DNA from: VAXT01 sp038040395
Lineage (GTDB): Bacteria; Actinomycetota; Thermoleophilia; Gaiellales; Gaiellaceae
Assembly (NCBI GenBank): GCA_038040395.1
Contig: JBBPIJ010000001.1
Coordinates: 287,893 to 351,892, forward strand
Length of the DNA: 64,000 bases
Reading direction: 5' to 3'
Shown: positions 16,374 to 24,896 of the stretch, one piece after another
Layout: every line of letters begins with the position of its first letter
Numbering within the stretch: position 1 is the first letter of the stretch
Position numbers and translations under genes: made by a program
The notes under the pieces: generated by a model
Told to the model about the DNA's origin: nothing
Databases searched by the model: none
Seen by the model: only the letters and a program-made list of their open reading frames with translations

Positions 16374-17011
16374 GTGAGGAGAGCCTCGAGCCCGAGGGTG
16401 AGCCCAGGAGAGAGGCTCGGGAGTCGCTCGAGCGCCAGCAGCACGCCTGGGACATACGCCTCTCGCGAGAACGCGTCGTGGCGGATCGTGAGCAGCTCGC
16501 CCGGCTCCGAGAGGAGCACTTCCTGATGGGCGACGATGCCGGGTAAGCGCACGGAATGGATCGGGACGTCGCCGCCCATGGCCTCGGCGGTCGCCTTCGC
16601 CGTTCCCGAGGGCGCGTCGAGCTTCGTCTCGTGGTGGAGCTCGACGATCTCGGCCCGCGGCAGGTGCTTCGCCGCCTCGGCCGCGAGGCGGATCATGAGC
16701 ACGGCTCCGATCGCGAAGTTCGGGGCGACGAAGAGCGGCACGCCTTTCTCGCGGGCCAGCTCGTCGAGATCGTCCAGCTCCTCTTGCCCGAGGCCGGTCG
16801 TCCCCACAATGTTCGCGACGCCCTGCTCGAGCGCCGAGCGGACGGTTGCGTGCACGACGTCCGGCTGGGTGAAGTTGATCGCCGCGTCGAGCCCATCCAC
16901 TTCGACGGGGTCGTCCCGGCCGATGCCGTTCACCGAGTGCCCGGCAGCCTCCAGAGCCGGCTTCAACACCCGTCCGACCTTGCCTTCGTGCCCAAGGAGG
17001 GCGAGCTTCAC
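16370..17011 (-). CDS. dapB: 4-hydroxy-tetrahydrodipicolinate reductase (short form)
   Basis: DapB reduces the DapA product with NAD(P)H on the way to diaminopimelate and lysine. The protein has 213 residues, near the short forms known from Thermotoga rather than the 270 of E. coli. It begins MKLALLGHEGKVGR (Rossmann loop), has FTQPD near 48 and the catalytic segment VELHHETKLDAPSGTA near 122. The GTG start overlaps the M16 peptidase stop as GTGA. The N-terminal Gly pattern GHEGKVG is a slight variant of the usual GxxGxxG. Confidence 0.93.
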   Translation of the reverse strand: MKLALLGHEGKVGRVLKPALEAAGHSVNGIGRDDPVEVDGLDAAINFTQPDVVHATVRSALEQGVANIVGTTGLGQEELDDLDELAREKGVPLFVAPNFAIGAVLMIRLAAEAAKHLPRAEIVELHHETKLDAPSGTAKATAEAMGGDVPIHSVRLPGIVAHQEVLLSEPGELLTIRHDAFSREAYVPGVLLALERLPSLSPGLTLGLEALLT

Positions 17012-18303
17012 GCTGCTGCCCGGGCCGGGAGCTCGGGCGTGATTCGCCGCAGCGCCTCCCGAAACCGCTCCTCGCTCGGCCCGATCCCGGCAGCCGAGAG
17101 CTTCTCGGGCGCGAGCAGGACTCCGGCGAGCTCGGCCACGGCATCGGGTGTGACCGCGTCGATCTCGGCGGCGATCCGGTCGATCGACAGGAGCTCGGTG
17201 TCGGTGATGAGCGAACGCCCGAGCCTGCTCATCCGGTTCGACGTCGACTCCATCGAGAGCAGGATGCGGCCCTTCAAGTTCTCCTTGGCGCGCTCGAGCT
17301 CGCCCTTGTGGAACTTGCCCTCCGCGACCTCGTTGATCTGCTCGTTCGCGATCTCGAGGCAGTCCGCCAGGTTCTCCGCGCGGGTCCCGACGTAGAAGCC
17401 GATCAGCCCTGTGTCGGTGTACTGGGAGGCGAACGTGTACACGGCGTAGGCCATCCCGCGCTTCTCGCGGATCTCCTGGAAGAGGCGCGAGGAGGCCGAC
17501 CCGCCGAGGAGCGCGTCGAGCAGCGAGGCCGCGAAGCGCCGCCGGTCAGAGCGGGCGATCCCGGGCGCGCCGATGCACACGTGGTACTGCTCGGTCCTCT
17601 TGCGCTGGAAGCGGACGCCCGGTCGCGGCGGCCGAACGAGCGGCGGGCGAAGGCGTGGCCCCCGAGCCGGCGCTTTTGCCTGCTTACGCTGGGCTTTCTC
17701 GAGCCGCGCGACGAGGTCGTCGTGCCGCAGGTTCCCGGCGGCGGCGACGACGACGTTCCCGCCTCTGTACATCGTCTCGTGGTAGCTCGTCAAAGCGCGG
17801 CGGCCGACCGACGAGATGACATCGGCCGTGCCGATCACCGGGCGGCCGAGCGGATGGTCGCCGAAGATGGCCTCGCTCGTCAGGTCGTGGACGAGCTCGT
17901 GCGGCGTGTCCTCGTACATCGCAATCTCCTCCAGCACGACCTCGCGCTCGGCGTCGAGCTCGGCGAAGAGCGGCGTGTAGACCATGTCGGTCATCACGTC
18001 CAGTGCCTGCTCGAGGTGATGGTCCGCGACCCGCACGTAGACCACGGTGTGCTCGCGCGATGTCGCCGCGTTCAGCTCGCCCCCGAGCCCGTCGAAGATC
18101 TCCGCGATGTCCTGCGCCGTGTAGGAGCGCGTGCCCTTGAACAGCAGGTGCTCGATGAAGTGCGTAACGCCGGCTTTCGAGGGCGTCTCGTCACGCGAGC
18201 CGGCGCCGATCCAGAAACCGAGGGAAACCGAGCGCACGCTCGGGATCCGCTCGGTGATCACCCGCTGCCCCGAGTCCAGCTCGCTGAGAACGTACTTTTG
18301 CAC
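17008..18303 (-). CDS. M16 family zinc peptidase (processing-peptidase-like)
   Basis: This is a single-unit M16B peptidase of 431 residues. It carries the inverted zinc motif HFIEHLLFKGT (HxxEH) near residue 48 and a downstream Glu in the DEREVVLEEIAMYEDTP segment. The C-terminal half is present, with the FYVGTRAE-type region. These proteins follow pnp in many Gram-positive and actinobacterial genomes; substrates are unknown. I chose GTG 18303 rather than 18339 because the intervening DNA forms a 12-bp hairpin between pnp and this gene. The reading frame ends in a GTGA overlap with dapB. Confidence 0.92.
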   Translation of the reverse strand: MQKYVLSELDSGQRVITERIPSVRSVSLGFWIGAGSRDETPSKAGVTHFIEHLLFKGTRSYTAQDIAEIFDGLGGELNAATSREHTVVYVRVADHHLEQALDVMTDMVYTPLFAELDAEREVVLEEIAMYEDTPHELVHDLTSEAIFGDHPLGRPVIGTADVISSVGRRALTSYHETMYRGGNVVVAAAGNLRHDDLVARLEKAQRKQAKAPARGPRLRPPLVRPPRPGVRFQRKRTEQYHVCIGAPGIARSDRRRFAASLLDALLGGSASSRLFQEIREKRGMAYAVYTFASQYTDTGLIGFYVGTRAENLADCLEIANEQINEVAEGKFHKGELERAKENLKGRILLSMESTSNRMSRLGRSLITDTELLSIDRIAAEIDAVTPDAVAELAGVLLAPEKLSAAGIGPSEERFREALRRITPELPARAAA

Positions 18304-18314
18304 GGCTTGATCGT

Positions 18315-18340
18315 AGTGCCCCGCCCGAGGGCGGGGCACT
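18315..18340 (-). promoter_or_regulatory. Intercistronic hairpin after pnp
   Basis: A perfect 12-bp inverted repeat, AGTGCCCCGCCC and its complement, is separated by only two bases (18315-18340) and lies 11 bases past the pnp stop. No U-tract follows on the minus strand, so read-through into the M16 peptidase gene is likely. It may be a partial terminator or a 3' stability element for the pnp mRNA. Confidence 0.65.
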
Positions 18341-18351
18341 AAATCACTCGA

Positions 18352-20859
18352 TCAGTCCTCGCGGCGCGGGCCGCGGTCTCTGCCACCTCCGCCGCGGCCG
18401 CGGTCGCCTCCGCGTCCGCCGCCGCCGTCACGCCTCGGTGGGCGCTCCGACCGCTCGCGGGGCGGGGCGTCCTTCGCCCGCTCGATCAGCTCGTCGGGCT
18501 GGACGAGGGTGCCGTTCTCGTGCTTGGCGACGAGCTTGAGGCCGATCCGGCCGCGCTCCTTGTCCACCTCCTGCACGATCACGTCGAGCACGTCGCCTCT
18601 AGCGATCACGTCCTCGATGTGGCCGACCCGCCCGGGGCCGACGTTCGAGACGTGGAGCAGCCCGTCGGTGCCCTTCTTGAGCTCGACGAAGGCGCCGAAG
18701 TCGGTCGTCTTCACGACCTTCCCGGTGTAGGTGTCCCCCACCTCGGGCGTCTTCGTGATCGACTCGATCGCCTCGATCGCGGCCTGGGCCTTGGTGCCCT
18801 CGGTTGCGTAGATGAGGATCGTCCCGTCCTCCTCGATGTCGATCTGCACGTCGTAGTCGCCCTCGAGGCCGCGGATCGTCTCGCCGCCCTTGCCGATGAT
18901 CATTCCGATCTGCTCGGGGTCGATCTTGACGCTCGAGATGCGCGGCGCGTGCTCCGCGAGCTCCGTCCGGCTCTCCGGAAGCGCCTCGGCCATCTTGTCG
19001 AGGATGAACTCCCGGGCCCTCTTCGCCTGCTCGAGGGCGTTCCGCATGATCTCCTGAGTGACGCCGGTGATCTTGATGTCCATCTGGAGCGCGGTGATCC
19101 CGTCCCGTGAGCCGGCCACCTTGAAGTCCATGTCACCTAGGTGATCCTCGGCGCCCTGGATGTCGGTGAGGATCACGTGCTCGTCGCCTTCCTTCACGAG
19201 GCCCATCGCGATACCGCTGATCGGGGCCTTGATCGGCACGCCGGCGTCCATGAGCGCAAGCGTCGAGCCGCAGACGGAGCCCATCGACGAGGAGCCGTTC
19301 GACTCGAGCGTCTCCGAGACGAGGCGGATCGTGTACGGGAAGTCCTCGGCCGGAGGAATCATCGGCTCGAGCGCCCGCTGGGCGAGCGCGCCGTGACCGA
19401 TGTCGCGGCGCTTGGGCCCGCGCATGAAGCCGGTCTCCCCGACCGAGAACGGCGGGAAGTTGTAGTGGTGCATGTACCGGCGGTCGGTCTCAAGCGAGAG
19501 GTCGTCGATCCTCTGCCCCTCCTTGGCGGTGCCCAGGGTGAGCAGAGTCATGATCTGCGTCTGGCCGCGGGTGAACAAAGCCGACCCGTGTGCGCGCGGA
19601 GAGACACGGACCTCGCAGTTCACCTCACGGACGTCCTCGGCGCCGCGCCCGTCGGGACGCCGCTTGTCGATCGCGATCTTCTGCCGAACGAGGTGCTTGT
19701 AGATCGCCTCGGCCGCTTTCTTCACGAACTGCTTCGTGAGCGAGTCTTTGACGACAGGCCCCTCACCTTCGACGGTGGCGGGGCCGACCGGGAAGGGGAG
19801 CTGGACAGACTCGATGATCCTGTCGAAAAGCAGCTGCCTCTTCGCGGACTTGAGCTCCTTCGAGTCCTGCTCTGCTTCGGTCAGCGCGCGGAGATCGTCC
19901 TCGAACTGCTCGCGGACGGATTCCTCCACGACTTCGAGCCGAACCTTCTCGAGGATCGTGTCGAGCGAGGCGCGAACCTGGATCTGGCGCAGGATGTCTT
20001 CCTCGGAAGATTCCATGTTCAGCTCCGGGGCGAGCTCGCTCATCAGCTCCTCGATAACGGAGCCGCCTTCACGCAGGCCTTCGGCCAAAATGCGCTCGCG
20101 AACCCGGCTGCCGTGCTGCGACTCCAACTCGGCCGTGAGCTCCGGATCGAGGTACTTGGGCTTGCCGGCCTGGCGCCGGAGGTCCTCCTGTGCCTCGCAG
20201 ATCTTCACGATCTCGGCGTGGGCGACCTCGAAGGCCTCGAGGATCTCGTCCTCCGGGATCTCGTCGGCACCCGCCTCGATCATCGTGAGCGCGTCCTTCG
20301 TGCCGACGACGATCAGGTCGAGGGAGCTGTCCTCCTCCACTGCGAGGAGAGTCGGGTTGATCACGAGCTGCCCGTCGATGCGGCCGATCCGGACCGCTCC
20401 TACCGGACCCAGGAAGGGCAGTGGCGAGACCATCAGCGCGGCCGAGGCCCCGTTGATGCACAGGATGTCGTGCGCGGTGACGAGGTCGGCCGACAGGGTC
20501 GTGCAGACCACGTGCACCTCGTTCTTGTAGCCCTTGGGCCACAGCGGCCGGATCGGGCGGTCGATCATCCGCGCGGTCAGAATCGCGCGCTCGGTCGGTC
20601 GGCCTTCCCGCTTGAAGAAGCCGCCCGGGATCTTCCCCGCGGCGTACATCCGCTCCTCGACGTCGACCGTCAGCGGGAAGAAGTCGGCGCCCTCACGGGC
20701 CTCCATCTTCCCCTGGGCCGTCGCCAGGACCATCGTGTCTCCCGACCGGACGACGACGGAGCCGTCGGCTTGCTTCGCCAGCTTCCCCGTCTCGAAGGTC
20801 AGTTCCTGATCGCCGACGGTCACGGAGACCGTGGTCAGGTTCTCAGTCATGGTGCTCAT
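18352..20859 (-). CDS. pnp: Polyribonucleotide nucleotidyltransferase (PNPase)
   Basis: PNPase degrades RNA 3'-5' phosphorolytically and can add tails. The 835 residues comprise two RNase PH domains (FFKREGRPTERAIL in the first; SSSMGSVCGSTLALMDAGVP in the second), a KH domain with IIGKGGETIRGLE near 640 and an S1 domain near 690-760. A Gly/Arg/Asp-rich tail (residues 800-835) resembles RNA-binding RGG tails. ATG 20859 has GGAGG about five bases upstream. It lies behind rpsO with a structured leader (Actino-pnp-like), consistent with RNase-mediated autoregulation. Confidence 0.97.
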   Translation of the reverse strand: MSTMTENLTTVSVTVGDQELTFETGKLAKQADGSVVVRSGDTMVLATAQGKMEAREGADFFPLTVDVEERMYAAGKIPGGFFKREGRPTERAILTARMIDRPIRPLWPKGYKNEVHVVCTTLSADLVTAHDILCINGASAALMVSPLPFLGPVGAVRIGRIDGQLVINPTLLAVEEDSSLDLIVVGTKDALTMIEAGADEIPEDEILEAFEVAHAEIVKICEAQEDLRRQAGKPKYLDPELTAELESQHGSRVRERILAEGLREGGSVIEELMSELAPELNMESSEEDILRQIQVRASLDTILEKVRLEVVEESVREQFEDDLRALTEAEQDSKELKSAKRQLLFDRIIESVQLPFPVGPATVEGEGPVVKDSLTKQFVKKAAEAIYKHLVRQKIAIDKRRPDGRGAEDVREVNCEVRVSPRAHGSALFTRGQTQIMTLLTLGTAKEGQRIDDLSLETDRRYMHHYNFPPFSVGETGFMRGPKRRDIGHGALAQRALEPMIPPAEDFPYTIRLVSETLESNGSSSMGSVCGSTLALMDAGVPIKAPISGIAMGLVKEGDEHVILTDIQGAEDHLGDMDFKVAGSRDGITALQMDIKITGVTQEIMRNALEQAKRAREFILDKMAEALPESRTELAEHAPRISSVKIDPEQIGMIIGKGGETIRGLEGDYDVQIDIEEDGTILIYATEGTKAQAAIEAIESITKTPEVGDTYTGKVVKTTDFGAFVELKKGTDGLLHVSNVGPGRVGHIEDVIARGDVLDVIVQEVDKERGRIGLKLVAKHENGTLVQPDELIERAKDAPPRERSERPPRRDGGGGRGGDRGRGGGGRDRGPRRED

Positions 20860-20882
20860 CTATTCCTCCACTTCTCGTGGAA

Positions 20883-20934
20883 GGTGGGAGTTTGAGTCAG
20901 TCCCGCCTCTTCGGAACTCGCTCAAACTTCCACC
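20883..20934 (-). ncRNA. Actino-pnp-like structured leader between rpsO and pnp
   Basis: Two 14-base arms, 20883-20896 and 20921-20934, are complementary with a single mismatch. Inside, the minus strand pairs AGUUCCG with CGGGACU around a six-base loop, so the whole spacer folds as one long stem. The Actino-pnp motif is a known RNA structure in 5' UTRs of actinobacterial pnp genes and is thought to mediate PNPase autoregulation. Assignment here rests on position and structure, not on a covariance search. Confidence 0.65.
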
Positions 20935-20950
20935 CTCCTGCGACTACGAG

Positions 20951-21220
20951 CTAGCGCCTTAGCCCCAGCTCCTTGATCAATTCTCGGTAACCCTCGACAT
21001 TCTTTTTCTGGAGATAGTTCAAGAACCGCCGGCGCCGGCCGACCAGCTTGAGCAGGCCTCGGCGTGAATAGTGGTCCTTGGGATGTGCTCGCAGGTGCTC
21101 CGTCAGCTCGTTGATCCGTGTGGTCAAGAGCGCGATCTGTACCTCGGGCGAGCCCGTGTCTTCCTTCGTCCGCCCATGGCGGCCGATGATCTCCAGCTTT
21201 GCTTCCTTGGTAAGGGTCAC
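20951..21220 (-). CDS. rpsO: 30S ribosomal protein S15
   Basis: S15 binds the 16S rRNA three-way junction early in 30S assembly. The 89-residue length is standard and the signature segments GSPEVQIALLTTRINELTEH and DHYSRRGLLKLVGRRRRFL are intact. The GTG start has AAAGAGG four to five bases upstream. It precedes pnp with the structured spacer, the same order as in most bacteria. Confidence 0.98.
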   Translation of the reverse strand: MTLTKEAKLEIIGRHGRTKEDTGSPEVQIALLTTRINELTEHLRAHPKDHYSRRGLLKLVGRRRRFLNYLQKKNVEGYRELIKELGLRR

Positions 21221-21320
21221 TCAACCTCTTTCTGTCAGACAACCTCCGCACTCCAAGCTCGCCGCGGGAAGCACCGCGCACGGCCGAGAATGCGGTCGGG
21301 CACTAGGGTAGCAATCAGGG

Positions 21321-21770
21321 CTAACTGCCGGGCTTGACCCTTACGGGGAGGGACGAAGTCGTCGCCTCGCCCTGCTCACTCCGAACGACGATGCTGAGCG
21401 CCCACTGGCCTGGCATGAACAGGTTGTAGTCGCCCTTGTACGTCCCGTTCGACGCTTCCCGCAGATTCTTCTCGATGAGCGGCATGAAATGGGGGCAGGT
21501 CATCGTTCCCTGGACCTTGACCTTCGCACCGTGAAGCGGCGCGCCGCTTTTCTTGTCCGTCACATGGATGACGATCAGTCGGTCAAACCCCTTGCCGATC
21601 GCCTGAGCATTGATCTGGGCGTTGCCGGCCGAGTGGGTCGACGGCGCGGGCGGGCAGCCTTCCGAGCCGGTCGAGCCACCGTCACTGCTTCCGAAGTAGA
21701 AAAAGCCGAGAGCAACGACGACGGCGACTAGCAGGATCACACCGCCGATCAGGAACCAGATTTTGCGCAC
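21321..21770 (-). CDS. Membrane-anchored protein with YtkA/FixH-like C-terminal domain
   Basis: This is a 149-residue protein with one N-terminal transmembrane helix (about 5-27), a Ser/Gly linker with one Cys, and a beta-rich extracytoplasmic domain. The domain pattern, DRLIVIHVTDKKSGAPLHGAKV then GTYKGDYNLFMPGQWALSIVV, resembles YtkA-like/FixH domains: ligand-type start, then a GxW strand. Family functions are poorly known and include copper or cytochrome oxidase assembly contexts; no such neighbours are here. It is divergent from ggt, with only 36 bases between starts. Confidence 0.65.
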   Translation of the reverse strand: MRKIWFLIGGVILLVAVVVALGFFYFGSSDGGSTGSEGCPPAPSTHSAGNAQINAQAIGKGFDRLIVIHVTDKKSGAPLHGAKVKVQGTMTCPHFMPLIEKNLREASNGTYKGDYNLFMPGQWALSIVVRSEQGEATTSSLPVRVKPGS

Positions 21771-21806
21771 TTACCCAAGGATAGGGACCGTCTTTACGCT
21801 CCCGTC

Positions 21807-23186
21807 ATGAGAGCCGTTGCAGCCGGCCATCCCGCAACAGCCGACGCGGGCATGGAGATTCTCGACGAAGGCGGCGGCGCCGCCGACGCTGCCGTCGCCG
21901 CGTGCCTCGCCTCGTGCGTGGCCGAGACCGTCATGACGGGCCTACTCGGTGGCGGGCACGCGATCTACTACGACGCCGCGGGCGGGCGGACGGCGAACCT
22001 GGACTGCTTCGTCGGGATGCCCGGCCTCGGCCGAGAACGGCGCGAGGTCGCGCTCCTCGAGCTCGCGGTTCCCTTCGGAACTGAGCTCGTCCACTACGCC
22101 GTCGGGATTGGGTCGTGCGGCGTGCCCGGGATTCCCGCGGGGCTCGATGCGCTCTGTGGGGAGCACGGCCGGCTGCCCTGGGACAGGCTCGTCGAGCCGG
22201 CCCTCCGGCTCGCGAAGGCAGGCGTTGCAATGCCTGCAGCCCACGCGTCCTGCCTCCAGATGCTCGAGTCGGTGATGACGATGAACGAAGGCGGAGAGAT
22301 CTACGCACCCGGCGGATCGCTCCTGGAGGAAGGCGACCTACTCCGGCAGCCGGGGCTCGTCCGGACACTCGAGACGCTTGCCGACGAGGGGCCCCGCTCG
22401 TTCTACGAAGGGACGATCGGGAAAGCGCTGCTCGCGCTGATGGAGGAGCGCGGCGGCCTCGTCACCGAGGAGGACCTCAATTCCTACGAGGCGACCTGGG
22501 CGGAGCCGGTCAGCGTCGAGTTTCGTGGACACGATGTGCTGACGCGGGCAAGCCTTGCCGACTTTCCGGGAGTGCTCTCCGCGCTTCCAGGGCTCAACGG
22601 GCTCGACGAGCCACAGCGAGCATTGGCCCTGGTGGAGACGCTGGGCAGCGAGCCGCCGCGTGAGCGCGGAACGACGAACCTCAGCGTCACCGACGCCGAG
22701 GGCAACGCGTGCGTGCTGACGACGAGCCTCGGCCTCGGCTCGGGCGACTTCGTCCCCGGCCTCGACCTCCACCTGAACAGCATGCTCGGAGAGGCCGACC
22801 TGCTGATCGGCGGCCTCGAGCCGGGCGACCGAATGGCGAGCATGATGGCGCCGTCCCTCGCGCTCGACGGTGATGGCGTGGCGCTTGCGGCAGGCGCTGC
22901 CGGGGGTACGCGGCTCCGCAGCGCGCTCCTCCAGGTCGTCGCAGGGTTCCTCGACGAGGGCCTCGACCTACAGGTCGCTGTCGACCGGCCCCGCCTCCAT
23001 CCCGTGGGGTCACTCGTGCACATCGAGCCCGGCCTCGGCGCGGCCGCGATCGACGCCCTGGAGTCAGCCGGGCTCCAGGTGCGCGAGTGGCCGGGCCTCC
23101 ACCACTACTTCGGCGGCGTGAGCGCCGTCACGCGGACCGCTGCCGCGGGTGATCCTCGTCGAAGCGGCGCGGCTCGAGGTTCGTGA
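21807..23186 (+). CDS. ggt: Gamma-glutamyltransferase family protein
   Basis: This is a 459-residue Ntn hydrolase of the GGT family, which cleaves gamma-glutamyl bonds of glutathione and related compounds and self-processes at a Thr. The likely processing site is RGTTNLSVTDAEGNA near residue 290, where the second Thr would be the nucleophile. Most homologues have TTHxS, so the His is replaced by Asn. The N-terminal ATADAGMEILDEGGGAADAA block is typical. There is no signal peptide, and it is shorter than E. coli GGT (about 580). The last 59 bases overlap a convergent zinc-ribbon gene. Confidence 0.85.
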   Translation: MRAVAAGHPATADAGMEILDEGGGAADAAVAACLASCVAETVMTGLLGGGHAIYYDAAGGRTANLDCFVGMPGLGRERREVALLELAVPFGTELVHYAVGIGSCGVPGIPAGLDALCGEHGRLPWDRLVEPALRLAKAGVAMPAAHASCLQMLESVMTMNEGGEIYAPGGSLLEEGDLLRQPGLVRTLETLADEGPRSFYEGTIGKALLALMEERGGLVTEEDLNSYEATWAEPVSVEFRGHDVLTRASLADFPGVLSALPGLNGLDEPQRALALVETLGSEPPRERGTTNLSVTDAEGNACVLTTSLGLGSGDFVPGLDLHLNSMLGEADLLIGGLEPGDRMASMMAPSLALDGDGVALAAGAAGGTRLRSALLQVVAGFLDEGLDLQVAVDRPRLHPVGSLVHIEPGLGAAAIDALESAGLQVREWPGLHHYFGGVSAVTRTAAAGDPRRSGAARGS

Positions 23187-23337
23187 GATTCGAGGCCAGC
23201 ACCCAGCCGACGTACCCACACTCCGGACAGCCTGGATTCGCGCGCACCGTTCCACCCTGAGAGGGCTTCGTGTACGCGGCGCCGCAAGAGAGACAGCGAA
23301 CCGTCTCGATCGGTGCGAGGGCTCGTAAGTCGTCCAC
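23128..23337 (-). CDS. Small zinc-ribbon protein (69 aa)
   Basis: This is a short protein with two CxxC pairs, CLSCG near residue 15 and CPECG near 37, in zinc-ribbon spacing. Conserved-looking aromatic/Gly residues (GYVGWVLAS) follow the second pair. The GTG start has no obvious Shine-Dalgarno. The 3' end overlaps the convergent ggt by 59 bases. The cysteine pattern makes it more likely coding than the competing frame 23105-23356. Function unknown; similar small ribbons are often nucleic-acid-associated. Confidence 0.65.
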   Translation of the reverse strand: MDDLRALAPIETVRCLSCGAAYTKPSQGGTVRANPGCPECGYVGWVLASNLTNLEPRRFDEDHPRQRSA

Positions 23338-23373
23338 GGAGAAATAGATTCCGCAATGTGGGGAAACTTGCGG

Positions 23374-24240
23374 TTATGCAGGCCGTTCGGCTTGTCTAGC
23401 CAGCTCCACGTCGGCCTCGATCTGACGGATCAGGTCCTTCTCCGTCTCGAACGCCTGCTCGTCCCGCAGGCGTTGCCAGAGCTCGACGATTAGGCGTTGC
23501 CCGTAGAGGTCACCGGAGAAGTCGAGCAGATAGGCCTCGACGCGGCGCTCGTGCCCGCCGTAGTGCGGGTTGGTGCCGATCGAGACCGCCGCTCGCTGCT
23601 CGCCTGCCGCTCCGGCATAGATCCCGTTGCCCGGCACGAGCAGCTCGGGCCGTACGTCGAGGTTCGCCGTCGGGAAGCCGAGTGTCCCACCCCTCGCCTC
23701 GCCTGCAACGACCGTGCCTTCGACCTCGACAGGGCGCCCGAGGCGCCGAGCCGCGCCGTCGACGTCACCCGCGCGGACGAGGTCGCGGATCCGGCTCGAG
23801 GAGACGTCCTCGACCAGCGGGACCGGGCGTACCTCGAAACCGAGGCTCCGCAGGAGCTCCAGGTCCCCCTTCCGGCCGCGGCCAAAGCGGAAGTCGGCAC
23901 CGGCGACCACGACCTCGGCCCCGATCGGCCGAAGGACCTCCTGCGCGAACTCCTCCGGCTCGAGGCGCGCGAGCTCGAGCGTGAACTCGACGACGAGAGC
24001 GGCATCGACGCCGAGCTCCTCGAGAAGCTCAAGGCGCCGCTCCATGCTCGTCAGAAGCTCCACCTGGTTTCCGAGGGCGGTTCGGGGATGAGGGTCGAAA
24101 GTCACGACCGTTGGCTCGGGACCGGCCTCGAGCGCGGTCTCGATCACGCGGCGGTGGCCGAGGTGCACCCCGTCGAAGGTTCCGAGCGCAACGGCACGAG
24201 GGCCGCCGTCGAGCTCCTGGGGCGACCGCGCGACCTTCAT
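23374..24240 (-). CDS. ribF: Bifunctional riboflavin kinase / FAD synthetase
   Basis: RibF converts riboflavin to FMN and FAD. The N-terminal adenylyltransferase domain has GTFDGVHLGHRRVI near 19 and FGRGRKGD plus SSSRIRDLV of the nucleotidyl transferase core. The C-terminal kinase domain (about 170-285) has RGGTLGFPTANLDV and the metal-binding PTAN motif. The 288-residue length is slightly short of the usual 300-320 but all motifs are present. The ATG overlaps the truB stop as ATGA; truB-ribF is a common pair. Confidence 0.95.
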   Translation of the reverse strand: MKVARSPQELDGGPRAVALGTFDGVHLGHRRVIETALEAGPEPTVVTFDPHPRTALGNQVELLTSMERRLELLEELGVDAALVVEFTLELARLEPEEFAQEVLRPIGAEVVVAGADFRFGRGRKGDLELLRSLGFEVRPVPLVEDVSSSRIRDLVRAGDVDGAARRLGRPVEVEGTVVAGEARGGTLGFPTANLDVRPELLVPGNGIYAGAAGEQRAAVSIGTNPHYGGHERRVEAYLLDFSGDLYGQRLIVELWQRLRDEQAFETEKDLIRQIEADVELARQAERPA

Positions 24241-24896
24241 CGCTCGAGCACGGCGAGAGCCTCGTCGGGCGGAAGGATGCGCTCGGGGTCGGCGTCCTCC
24301 ACGTCGAACGGTCCCACGTGCGTCCGGCGGAGGCTCACGCAGTGGCCTCCGAGCGCCTCGGCGAGGGCGCGGACGTAGCCGCCGGAGCTGATGTGGACTG
24401 CCAGACGGGCGACTCGGCCGTCGTAGCCGAGCAGATCGAGCCCGTGAACGGTCGTCCTGCGCATCGGCATCTCGACCGCGACGCCTCGGCGGTGCAGCCG
24501 GTAGGCGCGCTCGCCGCCGATTTTGACCGCCGATGCCGTCGGGATCCGCAGGTCGACGTCTCCTCGCAGAGCTTCGACTCGCGCCTCCAGCTCGGTCTCC
24601 GACAGAGGATCGTGCTCTTCGACCACCTCGCCTTCTGGATCGCCGGTCGAGGTGAGCGCGGAGAGGTCGACAGCCGTCTCGTACCGCTTCGTGACGCCGA
24701 CGAAGCGCTGAGCCCCTTTCGTAAATGCACCGAGCAGGACGAGAAGAAGCCCCGTGGCGAACGGGTCGAGCGTCCCGGCGTGTCCCGCGCGCGCCCCGGT
24801 CCGCTCACGGAGGTCGCGCACGATCGCGAAGGACGACGGGCCGGCGGGCTTGTCGAAGAGCACGAGACCGCTCGGGGTGAGCGCCCTAGGGGGCAC
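24237..24896 (-). CDS. truB: tRNA pseudouridine(55) synthase
   Basis: TruB makes pseudouridine 55 in the tRNA T loop. The catalytic Asp is in GHAGTLDPFATGLLLV near residue 44, and the RRYETAV-type and AYRLHRRG regions follow. At 219 residues the protein is short: the C-terminal PUA domain found in many TruB proteins is absent or vestigial. The GTG start overlaps the nrnA stop by 11 bases. It is part of rbfA-nrnA-truB-ribF, the classical translation gene string normally attached to nusA-infB; here that string is split off by a sigma-factor locus. Confidence 0.93.
   Translation of the reverse strand: MPPRALTPSGLVLFDKPAGPSSFAIVRDLRERTGARAGHAGTLDPFATGLLLVLLGAFTKGAQRFVGVTKRYETAVDLSALTSTGDPEGEVVEEHDPLSETELEARVEALRGDVDLRIPTASAVKIGGERAYRLHRRGVAVEMPMRRTTVHGLDLLGYDGRVARLAVHISSGGYVRALAEALGGHCVSLRRTHVGPFDVEDADPERILPPDEALAVLER

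Noticed and set aside
19141..20895. 584-codon plus-strand frame opposite pnp
   Set aside because: Antisense of PNPase; no start context or recognisable domain.
23105..23356. 83-codon minus-strand frame overlapping the small zinc-ribbon gene
   Set aside because: The overlapping frame 23128-23337 has two CxxC pairs in zinc-ribbon spacing; this one has none.
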